64,000 bases of DNA, from the NCBI GenBank assembly GCA_002295925.1, contig DBGO01000017.1, forward strand, positions 1 to 64,000, in the 5' to 3' direction. Source of the DNA: Flavobacteriales bacterium UBA852. GTDB lineage: Bacteria; Bacteroidota; Bacteroidia; Flavobacteriales_E; Vicingaceae. Of this stretch, positions 33,539 to 44,187 are shown piece by piece (position 1 is the first letter of the stretch; every line of letters starts with the position of its first letter). Under the pieces are notes generated by a model, which was not told where the DNA came from, searched no databases, and saw nothing but the letters and a program-made list of their open reading frames with translations. The translations under genes were made by a program, and so were the position numbers.

Positions 33539-34687
33539 TTAAATATTATCCAACGCTTGTTTTAAATCATCAATTAAATCCTCAACATCTTCAATCCCAA
33601 CCGATAAACGAATCAACGTGTCTTTAATTCCGTTTTCATCACGCACCTCTTTTGGTATAGAGGCATGTGTCATACTTGCCGGATGATTAACCAACGATTC
33701 CACCCCTCCTAAACTTTCTGCCAAAGCAAACAAATGAGTTGAAGTTAAGAATTTCTCAGCATCTTCGTATTTATCTCCTTTTAAAGTAAAAGAAATCATT
33801 CCGCCAAAATCGCGCATTTGCTTTTTGGCAATCTCATGGTTGCGATGTGTGGGCAATCCCGGATAGTACAAGTTCTCAATTTTTGGATGATTGCTTAAAA
33901 AATCTGCAATGGTACGAGCATTTTCACAATGTTGTTTCATCCTTACATGCAACGTTTTAATGCCTCTCAATGCCAAAAATGAATCTTGAGGACCGGCAAC
34001 AGCTCCTGTGGCATATTGTATAAAATATATATCTTCTGCTAATTTTTTGTCATTAACAATAAGCGCTCCCATTACCAAATCAGAATGTCCACCCAAATAT
34101 TTTGTCGCCGAATGCATCACAATGTCGGCACCTAAATCCAACGGGTTTTGTAAATAGGGCGAAGCAAAAGTATTATCAACACCCAGCAAACAATTATATT
34201 TTTTTGCAATATCCGAAGCTCCTTTTATATCTATAATATTCAACATTGGATTGGTTGGAGTTTCAATCCAAATAAGTTTAGTATTTTCATTCACATACTC
34301 CTCAATTGCCTCAACATTTTGCATATCTACAAAATGAAATTTTAAGCCGTATTTACTAAAGACTTTTGTATATAAACGATGCGTTCCGCCATATAAATCA
34401 TTGGCGGCAATAATTTCATCTCCGGGATTAAATAATTTCAATACGGCATCTATTGCTGCCAAACCACTGCTGAATGCAAAACCAAACCGGCCATTTTCAA
34501 TGGCTGCCAAATTTCTTTCTAACGCAAAGCGGGTTGGGTTTTGCGAACGTGAATATTCATACCCTTCATGATCGCCGGGTTTTGCCTGAATGTATGTAGA
34601 AGTTTGATAAATTGGAGTCATTACAGCCCCAAAAGAATTGCGTTCTTCTAATCCGCCATGTATGGCTTTTGTTCCAAATTTTGTCAT
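33539..34687 (-). CDS. PLP-dependent trans-sulfuration enzyme (cystathionine gamma-synthase/lyase family)
   Basis: A 382-residue Cys/Met-metabolism PLP enzyme. N-terminal YSRSQNPTRFALERNLAA binds the neighbouring subunit's phosphate. Internal aldimine lysine is in HSATKYLGGHSD (about 190-201). GGVESLVNHPASMTHAS near 330 is the substrate-side loop. Members include cystathionine gamma-synthase, beta-lyase and gamma-lyase; sequence alone does not separate them here. A single gene, no methionine cluster adjacent. Confidence 0.88.
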   Translation of the reverse strand: MTKFGTKAIHGGLEERNSFGAVMTPIYQTSTYIQAKPGDHEGYEYSRSQNPTRFALERNLAAIENGRFGFAFSSGLAAIDAVLKLFNPGDEIIAANDLYGGTHRLYTKVFSKYGLKFHFVDMQNVEAIEEYVNENTKLIWIETPTNPMLNIIDIKGASDIAKKYNCLLGVDNTFASPYLQNPLDLGADIVMHSATKYLGGHSDLVMGALIVNDKKLAEDIYFIQYATGAVAGPQDSFLALRGIKTLHVRMKQHCENARTIADFLSNHPKIENLYYPGLPTHRNHEIAKKQMRDFGGMISFTLKGDKYEDAEKFLTSTHLFALAESLGGVESLVNHPASMTHASIPKEVRDENGIKDTLIRLSVGIEDVEDLIDDLKQALDNI

Positions 34688-34785
34688 GAATTCAATACTT
34701 TAAATGGATTAATTTTTACACCTTGCGAATTTATGATTTTTTATATGAAAAAAAATTTTTTTTATGCCATGCAACTTTTTTATTC

Positions 34786-34793
34786 TATCTTTG
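34786..34793 (+). promoter_or_regulatory. Bacteroidota -7 promoter element
   Basis: TATCTTTG, a full match to TAnnTTTG, 38 bases before the ATG of the 1026-residue adhesin. No clear -33 TTG. Confidence 0.5.
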
Positions 34794-34831
34794 GTCTTTA
34801 AGTAAAATTTTATAAAACAATATTTATCATT

Positions 34832-37800
34832 ATGAAAAAAGGATTAATTAAGTTATTTATGGTTTTAACCCTTGGGGTATTTTTAAGCAATAATGCTTCG
34901 GCTTCTCACGTAAGAGGTGCCGATATTACTTACACACATATTTCAGGAAATACTTTTTTGTTTAAATTGGTATTATACAGAGATTGTAGTGGTATTACTC
35001 CCGGCTCTACACAATTTGTAAATTTTCAATCTTCAAGCTGTGGGCAATCTTTTAATCAAAGTTTTACTCAAGATAGTGTAGTCGATGTTTCTCAGGTTTG
35101 TCCCGGCCAACTTACTACTTGTAATGGTGGGTCATTACCAGGTACACAAGCTTATTATTATTCCGCTACCATAACTATGCCTGCCAATTGTAATGACTGG
35201 CAAATATATTGGAGCACTTGCTGTAGAAACAGTGCTATTACAAACTTAGTAGGTCCCGGCGGTGCAGATATCTTCATAATGGTAACTATGGACAACTTAA
35301 CAGCTCCGACAAACAGTTCTCCACAATTTTCAGCAATCCCTACTCCTTATATTTGTGTGGGGCAAACTTTCAGCTATAACCACGGTGCTTACGACCCTGA
35401 TGGCGATTCTTTATATTATCAATTAGCTCAACCATTAGAAGGTACAACTCCTCCCGGTATACCTATTGCTTATAATCCGGGATATTCGGTTAACTTACCG
35501 GTTATCGCTTCACCTTTTAACTTTAACAACAATACCGGTGAAATGTGTTTTACTCCAACGCAAGCCGATTACGATGTAATTGCCGTAGATGTATTTGAAT
35601 ACCGAAATAATGTAATGATTGGTTCTTATCGTCGTGAGATGCAAGTTGTTATTCAATCATCTTGTTCAAACTCACCTCCTTTGGCTGGTAATGCAACAGC
35701 CAACTCATGTGCCGGTGGAGGATTTATTAACATTACGGGCGGGCCATCAGTTCAAGTAATTGACAGTAACTCGGTTGTTATGTGTCCAAACGATTCGGTT
35801 CAATTTCAAATACCTATTTCAGACCCTGACGGCGATAATGTAACAACTTCAACTGATATTCCGGTTACTATAAATGGCGGGAATTACACATTAAATTGTT
35901 CTTCTGCTTGTCCGGTAGATACCTTAACTTTTTGGTGGACTCCTACAGCGCTTGATACAGGATTAAATGTGTTTACAGTTTCTGTACAAGATGATGCTTG
36001 TCCTATTCCCGGTGTAATGTATTATACTTATGATGTATATGTATTGGATCAAGTATATGCGGGACCTGACGATACTATTTGTCGTGGACAATCTTATCAA
36101 TTGCAAGCTTATGGTGGTGGTGTAAGCACAAATTACAACTGGACATTTTTAGATGGAACACCGGTACCGGTTGACACCAATTTTTCTTGTCAAAACTGCG
36201 CCACACCAATTGCATCTCCTGATACTACTACTACATATATAGTAACTTCACCTACCAGTTTAGCTTGTTCATCTGCAGATACCGTTAGAATTGTAGTTGT
36301 ACCTGATTTCCAAATGACTGTTACAGGAGACAGTGTTGTATGTAATAATCAAGGTGGTGTAACCGTACCAATAAATTTAACTATAACACCTCCCGGAACA
36401 TACGATATTGACTGGTATAACGGTACCTTGCTCAATGATTCTACTATACTTTCCCCAACTGCAACAACTTCTCAAGACAGTACTTATTTTTATGCAGAAG
36501 TAAGCAGTCAAGGATGTACAAAAATTTCCGATTCTGCTTTAATTATAATTGTTGGTAGCTTACCATTGCTTCAAGGAAGTTTATCTTTCTGCGAAAATGA
36601 CAGTACATTATTATCTGTAAACGGTTTATATGATTCATATCAGTGGTATTTTAACAATACGCCATTAACAAATGATACGAATCAATCAATTTTTGCAACT
36701 CAACCGGGAGATTATTTCGCAACGGTAAGTGTTGGTAATTGTACTTTTTCTACCGATACACAAACTGTAAATGAAATTATAGTTCCCAAACCTGCTTTGA
36801 CAGATACTGCTTTTTGTCTTGGCTCTAATGTTGTGCTAAATGCCGGTTCAGGATATTCTAGTTACCAGTGGAATACAGGTAACACAGGTCAACTTTTAAA
36901 TGTTACACAACCCGGTCAATATTGGGTTACTGTAACACAAAACGGATGTACAAAAACTTCAGACACAATAACTGTTAATTCTGTTCCTTCACCTACTCCA
37001 CAAATTGTTACAATAAACGGAGATACTAATTTCCACTATTGCTTTAACGACAGTTTAGTGTTAACAACTGTAAATTCATATGCTTCTTACTCTTGGAGTC
37101 CCTCCGGTTCAACTACGCAAACAACTGTTGCAGGAGCAGGAACGTATACCGTTACTGTTACTGACAACACTGGATGTTCAGGGAGTTCATCGGTTACAGT
37201 TACACAATCATCACCTGCAGCCAATGTTTATGGCTTACAACCTGTATGTCCCGGAGCTTTATTAACTGTACATACAGATCTTTATGACTCTATTTATTGG
37301 AGTAACGGAGATAATAATGACACAACAGTACTCCAGCAACAAGGCAATCATTATTTAATAGTAATTGACAGTTATGGTTGCTCAGATACTGCTAACTTTA
37401 CCATCACTGCATTGCCCGTACCAAATGCTGCTTTCAGCATTACTCCTGAAGGAAAAGGAGAAATTTTTGGAGATATAGTCTTTACTGATTTATCTACAGG
37501 AAATCCTGTTTACTGGCACTGGGATTTTGGAAATGGTGATACCAGTAATCTACAAAATCCAACAACCGTTTATGAAACACCCGGAACATATCCTATAGTT
37601 TTAACTGTTACCAATCAATACGGTTGTACAGATCAAGCTTCAATGGAATATATTATTATTTCTGATTTAACTATGCCAAATGTAATTACACCAAACGGCG
37701 ACGGAAAAAATGATGCATTGGTATTCCCAAGCTTAGAATTTTACCCAGACAATCATTTGGTAATCTATAACAGATGGGGTAAAAAAATATACGAAAAGGA

Positions 37801-37912
37801 GGGATATGATAACTCTTGGGTACCTGATGTGAATGCCGGAACTTACTTTTTCATTCTAGATGTTCCATTATTGGAAAAAGTATATAAAGGCTCAATCACG
37901 ATAATTAAATAA
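34832..37912 (+). CDS. giant T9SS adhesin (type B sorting domain)
   Basis: A 1026-residue secreted protein. Signal peptide about 1-24, then SHVRGADITYTH and the IYRD/LYRDCSGI motif seen in a recurrent Bacteroidota adhesin family. Residues 25-400 carry several Cys-rich conserved blocks (WSTCCRNSAITNL, YDPDGDSLYYQL). Ig-like repeats with paired Cys follow to about 850, a PKD domain lies at about 855-935 (HWDFGNGDTSNLQNPTTVYE), and a gliding-motility C-terminal domain at about 940-1026 (MPNVITPNGDGKND, IYNRWGKKIYEKEGY). Paralogous to the next gene. Terminator follows. Confidence 0.9.
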   Translation: MKKGLIKLFMVLTLGVFLSNNASASHVRGADITYTHISGNTFLFKLVLYRDCSGITPGSTQFVNFQSSSCGQSFNQSFTQDSVVDVSQVCPGQLTTCNGGSLPGTQAYYYSATITMPANCNDWQIYWSTCCRNSAITNLVGPGGADIFIMVTMDNLTAPTNSSPQFSAIPTPYICVGQTFSYNHGAYDPDGDSLYYQLAQPLEGTTPPGIPIAYNPGYSVNLPVIASPFNFNNNTGEMCFTPTQADYDVIAVDVFEYRNNVMIGSYRREMQVVIQSSCSNSPPLAGNATANSCAGGGFINITGGPSVQVIDSNSVVMCPNDSVQFQIPISDPDGDNVTTSTDIPVTINGGNYTLNCSSACPVDTLTFWWTPTALDTGLNVFTVSVQDDACPIPGVMYYTYDVYVLDQVYAGPDDTICRGQSYQLQAYGGGVSTNYNWTFLDGTPVPVDTNFSCQNCATPIASPDTTTTYIVTSPTSLACSSADTVRIVVVPDFQMTVTGDSVVCNNQGGVTVPINLTITPPGTYDIDWYNGTLLNDSTILSPTATTSQDSTYFYAEVSSQGCTKISDSALIIIVGSLPLLQGSLSFCENDSTLLSVNGLYDSYQWYFNNTPLTNDTNQSIFATQPGDYFATVSVGNCTFSTDTQTVNEIIVPKPALTDTAFCLGSNVVLNAGSGYSSYQWNTGNTGQLLNVTQPGQYWVTVTQNGCTKTSDTITVNSVPSPTPQIVTINGDTNFHYCFNDSLVLTTVNSYASYSWSPSGSTTQTTVAGAGTYTVTVTDNTGCSGSSSVTVTQSSPAANVYGLQPVCPGALLTVHTDLYDSIYWSNGDNNDTTVLQQQGNHYLIVIDSYGCSDTANFTITALPVPNAAFSITPEGKGEIFGDIVFTDLSTGNPVYWHWDFGNGDTSNLQNPTTVYETPGTYPIVLTVTNQYGCTDQASMEYIIISDLTMPNVITPNGDGKNDALVFPSLEFYPDNHLVIYNRWGKKIYEKEGYDNSWVPDVNAGTYFFILDVPLLEKVYKGSITIIK

Positions 37913-37927
37913 AAATTCAATTTTTAT

Positions 37928-37960
37928 AAAAAAGACAGGCAACTATTGTCTGTCTTTTTT
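37928..37960 (+). terminator. rho-independent terminator
   Basis: AAAAAAGACAG pairs with CTGTCTTTTTT across an 11-base loop, followed by a T-rich run. It separates the two paralogous adhesin genes, so the second needs its own promoter. Confidence 0.75.
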
Positions 37961-37994
37961 CGTTTTATTAAATATAATATAAAGAAAACATAAT

Positions 37995-40900
37995 ATGTAC
38001 CTTCGAATTTTAGTGGTTTTAATACTGTTTATCAGCCAGATACAAACATCATTTGCATCTCATGTAATGGGAGCTGATATTACTTATACCTGCTTGGGGA
38101 ATAATACTTACCAGGTTCTTTTGACTATATATAGAGATTGTAGTGGTATTACTCCGGGAACAAGCCAAACAATAAACTTCTCTTCCGCTTCTTGTGGTGC
38201 AACTGCAAGTTTGACAGTATCAAATGACAGCATAGTAAATGTTTCTCAATTATGCCCAACTGCAACTTCTACATGTAATGGTGGAACACAACCAGGAACA
38301 GAAGCTTGGTATTATTCTGGTACTATTACATTACCACAAAACTGCCCCGACTGGGTTCTTTATTGGAGTACATGTTGTCGAAATAATGCTATTACTAATC
38401 TACAAACTCCAAGTACAAGAGATATATTTATACAATCAACATTAAATAATGCAAATGGATTATGTAATAATTCACCTCAATTCTCAACTATACCAACACC
38501 TTATGCATGTAATGGTCAATTATATTCATATAATCATGGGGCATATGATCCCGATGGAGACTCATTAGTATTTTCATTATCTCAACCTTTAGAGGGTTTT
38601 ACTCCCCCTGGCACTCCAATTCCATATAATACAGGTTATTCTATTACAAACCCAGTAATTACAACAGGAGCATTTAATTTTGATCCGACAACAGGAGAAA
38701 TGTGTTTTACTCCTAATGGAGGTCAAATTTGTGTTATTTCTGTTAGAATTGATGAATATAGAAATGGAGTCCTTATAAATACATATTTTAGGGAAATGCA
38801 AATTGTAATTTCCGGAAGTTGTACAAATTCTCCTCCTTCATCATCCGCAAATCCAACATGTGGTAATTTAGGTGGGTTTGTTAATTTATCTGGAGGACCT
38901 ACTGTTCAACAAACAGGACCAAATTCTGTTACAATGTGTCCGGGAGACAATGTTAATTTTCAAATATTATTTAGTGACCCAGAAGGAGATAACATCTCTG
39001 TGTCATCAAACAGTAATCAATCTTTACCTGGCTCAAGTTTTAATGTTACCTGTCAAAATTGCCAAAATCCAACAGCAACTTTTAACTGGACACCAACAGC
39101 TCAAGACAGTGGTTTAAATGTATTTACTGTAACCGTACAAGATGATGCTTGCCCTATTTCAGGTACACAATATTACACATACAATATTTATGTTTTCGAT
39201 GGTGTTACTGCAAGTCCTGACGATACTATTTGTGGCAATCAAGGAGCACAATTAAGTGCATCCGGTGGAAATAACTTTAATTGGACTGTTTTATCCGGTG
39301 ACCCAATAGTTGTTGGTCAGAATTTTAGTTGTAACCCTTGTGCTAATCCAGTTGCAACACCTTCAGTTACCACTACTTATGTGGTAACAAATCCTACAAT
39401 GGCTTCTTGTTCAAATACAGATACCGTTACCGTTTATGTAGTGCCGGATTTTCAAATGACCTTAACAGCATCTGACAGCGCTGTTTGTTTAAATGATTTA
39501 GTGCAATTAAATGTTGCATACAACCCTGCAGGATCTTACTCTCAAGTTTGGAGTCCGGCTTCAGGATTAAACAATAACACTATCCCTAACCCTATTGATA
39601 CGATGGGAAGTGCAGGAAGTAATTGGGTTTCTGTTACAGCTACCAGTTCACAAGGATGTGTTAAAACAGACTCTCTTGAGATTCTTGTTTCTCCAAATAT
39701 AAAACCAACTATTAATGTTGCTGCGCAAGACACATTGTTGAATTGTGGTTTAAACCCAACGACACAACTTGAAGTTCAATATGGCAATCCAATACCAACA
39801 TCATGTGGGTTAAGTGCCAACAACCAATGCGTTGGCGGCTCTTCTCAAGTGCAAATAGGTAATGGTACAGGGTTATTAAGTTCTACAACTTATCCTGCAC
39901 CATTTGGTAATTGGTATACCGGCGCCAGACATCAAATTTTATATTTGGCTACAGAATTGCAAGCAGCCGGATTTACTGCAGGAAAGATTACTTCAATTGC
40001 ATTTAATGTGGGACAAATCAACGGAATTTCTACTTACCCCAATTTTGAGGTAAGAATGAAATGTACTAATTCCACTCAATTGTCAAATTGGGAAACAGGA
40101 ACTGTTGTCGTTGCACCTGCTCAAACAATTAATATTGCTACAGGATGGGTAACTATACCATTAACCAATGCTTATGATTGGGATGGCACTTCCAATTTAT
40201 TAATTGAAACTTGTTTTGATTTATATCAAGGTTCTTCAAATTACACTAGTAACAGCCCTACGTACTATACAACCACAACGTTTAATTCCGTTTTGTATTA
40301 CAGAAGTGACGGAGGTGGTGTTTGTTATGGTGGTACCCCTACTCCATCAGCTGACAGACCAAACATACTTTTTACAGTTTGTAATGCAAATGCAGACACC
40401 AGTTATTTTTCATACTCTTGGACACCAAATATGTGGATTAACAACACAACTATTCCTAATCCGGAAGTTACCCCCCAAGATACAATCACTTACACAGTAG
40501 TAGTTACCGATACGCTTGGTGGTTGTGCAGACACCGCTAGTTTATTGATAAATTTATGTTGCATTTCTCCTAATGTAACGACAACCGACGCACTTTGTTA
40601 TGGTGATACATCCGGAACAATCTCAATTAATCCAACAAATATATCCGGTGTTACGAATTATAATTTTTATATTACCGACAGTGTAACCAACACAATAATT
40701 GATTCAGCTATAGCTTTACCTAATACTGTATTTAATGTTAGTGAAGGAACATATATCGTTACTGTAGATGATGGATTTGGGTGTATGAATGATACAACGG
40801 TTTATATTGGGCAACCTGATTCCATTACTTTAATTTTATCTCAAGACACAACGATTTGTTTAACGGGAGCGGCAAATTTATCCGCCACTTCTACAGGAGG

Positions 40901-42092
40901 AACTCCTTCATATACCTATTTATGGAACACTTCCCAAACTGATTCAAATATTATCGTTACGCCAATGCTTGACACCTATTATTCAGTAACGGTAACCGAT
41001 GCGAACAGTTGTAGTAAAACTGATTCCATTTTAGTTACTCTACATCCGCCAATTATTGTAAACAATATACCGAATGATTCTATTTGTCCGGATGATTTTA
41101 TTTATGTAAAAGCAAATGCAAACGGCGGCTTTGGCGCACTAAATTATACCTGGTATAACAATTGGAACAATATTGCTACGGGCGATTCATTGATTTATCA
41201 AATTCCGAATGACAACAGCAATATATGTGTTGTAGTTACCGACCAATGTGAAACGCCTGCAGATACGGCTTGTTTCTTAGTGAATTGGTATCCTATCGAC
41301 AATCCTTTAATCAGTGTAGATACAAACGGAGGTTGTTATCCGGTTACAATCCGATTTACACCTTTAAATCATTTAACCGATTCGATTGTTTGGAATATGG
41401 GAGATGGTCAACCATCCTTTCATAGTGATACCGCATTTAATTATACCTTTGTCAGTCCGGATTGCTACGATATTCTCGTTACATCATACTCGCCTGCAGG
41501 TTGTACGGCAGATTCATTATATAACAACTTTGTATGTGCTTATGACTACCCAACAGCAGACTTTATTGCCGATCCGGATTCGAGTGATTTGTTAAACACT
41601 GAGGTTACCTTCCACAATTTAAGTAACGGAGGAGTTTATTACTACTGGTATTTTAATTACGACAGCATTCCAGTAGTTCAATCAACTGATGAAAACCCTA
41701 CTTATACTTATCCTGACAACAAGCCCGATGACTATACAGTAATGTTGGTTGTTACCAATCAATATAATTGTAAAGATTCAATTATGAAACGGGTGGTAAT
41801 GACAAGTGAATATGCCTTATATGTGCCCAACAGTTTCACGCCAAACGGAGATGGAAAAAATGAATTATTCTTTATAAAAGGAAATTCTATTTCCGAGGAA
41901 GACTTCACTTTACGAATTTATGACCGTTGGGGACATCTGTTATTTGAAACGCATGATATTAACGAAGGTTGGGACGGAACGTATCAAGGTAAACTTGTGC
42001 AAACCGGAACATATATTTGGGATGTGGAACTTAAAGAATTATATACCCCTCGAAGGCATCATCATACAGGTCATGTCAATTTGCTAAAATAA
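37995..42092 (+). CDS. giant T9SS adhesin with inserted domain
   Basis: A 1365-residue secreted protein and paralogue of the preceding gene: same signal peptide layout, SHVMGADITYTCLG, IYRDCSGITPG, WSTCCRNNAITNL and YDPDGDSLVF. Similarity continues to about residue 575. Then an extra segment of about 230 residues (about 585-815) starts TSCGLSANNQCVGGSSQ and contains YPAPFGNWYTGARHQILY, a jelly-roll-looking module absent from the neighbour. Ig-like and PKD-like domains follow, and the gliding-motility C-terminal domain (YVPNSFTPNGDGKNE, IYDRWGHLLFET) ends it. It should be delivered to the surface by T9SS. Confidence 0.9.
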   Translation: MYLRILVVLILFISQIQTSFASHVMGADITYTCLGNNTYQVLLTIYRDCSGITPGTSQTINFSSASCGATASLTVSNDSIVNVSQLCPTATSTCNGGTQPGTEAWYYSGTITLPQNCPDWVLYWSTCCRNNAITNLQTPSTRDIFIQSTLNNANGLCNNSPQFSTIPTPYACNGQLYSYNHGAYDPDGDSLVFSLSQPLEGFTPPGTPIPYNTGYSITNPVITTGAFNFDPTTGEMCFTPNGGQICVISVRIDEYRNGVLINTYFREMQIVISGSCTNSPPSSSANPTCGNLGGFVNLSGGPTVQQTGPNSVTMCPGDNVNFQILFSDPEGDNISVSSNSNQSLPGSSFNVTCQNCQNPTATFNWTPTAQDSGLNVFTVTVQDDACPISGTQYYTYNIYVFDGVTASPDDTICGNQGAQLSASGGNNFNWTVLSGDPIVVGQNFSCNPCANPVATPSVTTTYVVTNPTMASCSNTDTVTVYVVPDFQMTLTASDSAVCLNDLVQLNVAYNPAGSYSQVWSPASGLNNNTIPNPIDTMGSAGSNWVSVTATSSQGCVKTDSLEILVSPNIKPTINVAAQDTLLNCGLNPTTQLEVQYGNPIPTSCGLSANNQCVGGSSQVQIGNGTGLLSSTTYPAPFGNWYTGARHQILYLATELQAAGFTAGKITSIAFNVGQINGISTYPNFEVRMKCTNSTQLSNWETGTVVVAPAQTINIATGWVTIPLTNAYDWDGTSNLLIETCFDLYQGSSNYTSNSPTYYTTTTFNSVLYYRSDGGGVCYGGTPTPSADRPNILFTVCNANADTSYFSYSWTPNMWINNTTIPNPEVTPQDTITYTVVVTDTLGGCADTASLLINLCCISPNVTTTDALCYGDTSGTISINPTNISGVTNYNFYITDSVTNTIIDSAIALPNTVFNVSEGTYIVTVDDGFGCMNDTTVYIGQPDSITLILSQDTTICLTGAANLSATSTGGTPSYTYLWNTSQTDSNIIVTPMLDTYYSVTVTDANSCSKTDSILVTLHPPIIVNNIPNDSICPDDFIYVKANANGGFGALNYTWYNNWNNIATGDSLIYQIPNDNSNICVVVTDQCETPADTACFLVNWYPIDNPLISVDTNGGCYPVTIRFTPLNHLTDSIVWNMGDGQPSFHSDTAFNYTFVSPDCYDILVTSYSPAGCTADSLYNNFVCAYDYPTADFIADPDSSDLLNTEVTFHNLSNGGVYYYWYFNYDSIPVVQSTDENPTYTYPDNKPDDYTVMLVVTNQYNCKDSIMKRVVMTSEYALYVPNSFTPNGDGKNELFFIKGNSISEEDFTLRIYDRWGHLLFETHDINEGWDGTYQGKLVQTGTYIWDVELKELYTPRRHHHTGHVNLLK

Positions 42093-42113
42093 CTAATGTT
42101 AATACAATCTCTT

Positions 42114-42147
42114 AAAAATCCTTCGGTAATTCGAAGGATTTTTTTTT
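42114..42147 (+). terminator. rho-independent terminator
   Basis: Stem AAAAATCCTTCG/CGAAGGATTTTT with a 6-base loop, then a run of T. It ends the 1365-residue adhesin gene, before the enoyl-CoA hydratase gene. Confidence 0.85.
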
Positions 42148-42171
42148 CTTTGATAATCTAAAAATTAAACT

Positions 42172-42951
42172 ATGGAAAATTACATCATTACTGAGCTTAA
42201 AGACAATATAGCTTACATACAATTAAATCGACCTGAAAAATTTAATTCTTTTATTCGACCAATGGCATTAGCATTGCAAGATTTCATTAAAGAGCAAGCG
42301 AATAATGAGAAAGTAAGATGTTTTTATGTTACCGGAAACGGAAAAGCATTTTGTGCAGGTCAAGATTTAGCCGAAGCAATAGACCCTAATGGTCCTGAAT
42401 TAACAAAGATTGTCGAAGAACATTATAACCCGATTATACAACTAATAAGAAATACGGAAAAACCCTTTATAGCCGCTGTAAATGGAGTAGCAGCAGGTGC
42501 CGGAGCAAATATTGCTTTGGCTTGTGATATTGTGGTAGCTACAAAATCAGCTTCTTTTATTCAAGCATTCAGTAAAATCGGGTTAATCCCCGACAGTGGT
42601 GGAACGTATATTTTACCTCGATTAATCGGTTGGCAAAAAGCATCAGCATTAATGATGACCGGTGACAAAGTAAGTGCCGAAGAAGCAGAAAAAATGGGTA
42701 TGATTTACAAATGGTTCGATGATGAATCTTTTGAAGAAGAAGCCAAAAAATTAGCAATTAAAATTGCCAATATGCCTACAAAAGGTCTTGGATTGACCAA
42801 AAAGCTATTAAACAAATCATTCACTACTACATTGAACGAACAATTGGATTTGGAAAATGAATACCAAACTATTGCCGGACAAACTTACGATTATCAGGAA
42901 GGTGTAAATGCCTTTTTGGAAAAACGCAAACCCGAATTTAAAGGAATATAA
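42172..42951 (+). CDS. enoyl-CoA hydratase/isomerase (PaaG-like)
   Basis: A 259-residue crotonase-fold enzyme. N-terminal IAYIQLNRPEKFNSF, oxyanion-hole FCAGQDLAEA (about 61-70) and GVAAGAGANIALACDI (about 106-121) are typical; GLIPDSGGTYILPR gives the acidic residue position. GQDL and overall pattern resemble PaaG (phenylacetate epoxide isomerase), but no other paa ring-cleavage genes are here, so it may be general acyl-CoA metabolism. Coupled with the 3-hydroxyacyl-CoA dehydrogenase gene 25 bases downstream. Confidence 0.85.
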   Translation: MENYIITELKDNIAYIQLNRPEKFNSFIRPMALALQDFIKEQANNEKVRCFYVTGNGKAFCAGQDLAEAIDPNGPELTKIVEEHYNPIIQLIRNTEKPFIAAVNGVAAGAGANIALACDIVVATKSASFIQAFSKIGLIPDSGGTYILPRLIGWQKASALMMTGDKVSAEEAEKMGMIYKWFDDESFEEEAKKLAIKIANMPTKGLGLTKKLLNKSFTTTLNEQLDLENEYQTIAGQTYDYQEGVNAFLEKRKPEFKGI

Positions 42952-42976
42952 TTTATAAAATATAACAAGAAACGAT

Positions 42977-44134
42977 ATGAAAACAGTAGGTGTATTAGGT
43001 TCAGGAACTATGGGAAGCGGAATTGCTCAAGTTGCCGCAACTTATGGGCATTCAGTAATTTTACATGATAAAAATGTAGAAGCACTCGAAAAAGCACAAT
43101 CGCAATTAAATAAAATTTTATCACGCTTAGTAGAAAAAGGAAAAATAAATGAAGCCAAAAAAGATGATATTTTGGCAAATATTGTTTTCTCCGAAGATTT
43201 TAACGAGTTGCATCAATGCGACATTATTATAGAAGCAATTATCGAAAATTTAGAGATTAAAAAATCGGTATTCAAAGCATTGGAAGATATTACAAAACCA
43301 ACCACTATTTTGGCAAGTAATACCTCTTCCCTGTCCATTGCTTCTATTGCGGCGGCATGCGAACATGCCAATCGAGTTATCGGAATTCATTTTTTCAACC
43401 CGGCGCCTTTGATGCCTTTGGTTGAGATTATCCCTGCTATTCAAACCGACAAAAACATTATGCAAGAAGCAAAAGCATTGATAGATTCTTGGGATAAAAT
43501 AACCGTTCTGGCAAAGGATACTCCCGGATTTATTGTCAATCGTGTTGCGCGCCCATTTTACGGAGAGGCAATACGTATATTGGAAGAAGGTATTGCCGAT
43601 GTAGCCACTATTGATTGGGCTATGAAAGAAATTGGCAGATTTAGAATGGGTCCATTCACTTTAATGGATTTCATTGGTAATGATGTTAATTATAAAGTTA
43701 CCGAAACGGTTTTTAAGGAATTTTTCTACGACCCAAGATACAAACCCTCTTTCACACAAAAACGCTTATACGAAGCCGGTTATTTGGGACGAAAAACAGG
43801 AAAAGGATATTACGACTACAACGAAAATGCCATAAATCCCGAACCAAATAAAGATGAAAAGTTAGGCAATGAAATTGTAAATCGTATTGTGGCAATGCTC
43901 ATCAACGAAGCGGCAGATGCACTTTATTTAAATATTGCATCTAAAGAAGACATTGATTTGGCAATGACTAAAGGGGTAAATTACCCTAAAGGATTATTAA
44001 AATGGTGTGATGAACTGGGTGCTAAAAATGTTTTACAAACACTTGATAATCTATATGATATATATCGTGAAGACCGTTATAGAGCAAGTGTATTACTTAG
44101 AAAAATGGCCGAAGAAAACAGCACGTTTTATTAA
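42977..44134 (+). CDS. 3-hydroxyacyl-CoA dehydrogenase (PaaH/HBD-like)
   Basis: A 385-residue NAD-dependent dehydrogenase acting on (S)-3-hydroxyacyl-CoA. N-terminal Rossmann motif VLGSGTMGSGIAQVAA, HFFNPAPLMPLVEI with the catalytic His at about 137, NTSSLSI, and TPGFIVNRVARPFY, then a C-terminal helical domain repeated in part (FTLMDFIGNDVN; second copy about 300-385). Together with the hydratase it provides two successive beta-oxidation-type steps. A hairpin terminator follows. Confidence 0.9.
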   Translation: MKTVGVLGSGTMGSGIAQVAATYGHSVILHDKNVEALEKAQSQLNKILSRLVEKGKINEAKKDDILANIVFSEDFNELHQCDIIIEAIIENLEIKKSVFKALEDITKPTTILASNTSSLSIASIAAACEHANRVIGIHFFNPAPLMPLVEIIPAIQTDKNIMQEAKALIDSWDKITVLAKDTPGFIVNRVARPFYGEAIRILEEGIADVATIDWAMKEIGRFRMGPFTLMDFIGNDVNYKVTETVFKEFFYDPRYKPSFTQKRLYEAGYLGRKTGKGYYDYNENAINPEPNKDEKLGNEIVNRIVAMLINEAADALYLNIASKEDIDLAMTKGVNYPKGLLKWCDELGAKNVLQTLDNLYDIYREDRYRASVLLRKMAEENSTFY

Positions 44135-44160
44135 AATTCTATTTCCGGATATAATATTCA

Positions 44161-44187
44161 AATGGCGGGAAATTCCCGCCATTTTTT
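44161..44187 (+). terminator. rho-independent terminator between convergent genes
   Basis: AATGGCGGG pairs with CCCGCCATT around a 5-base loop and is followed by TTTT on the plus strand. It ends the dehydrogenase gene one base before the end of the convergent YrdC gene. Confidence 0.85.

Noticed and set aside
37995..42092. Gene fusion or frameshift in the large adhesin
   Set aside because: A single open frame with signal peptide and CTD in order; the extra length is explained by one inserted domain.
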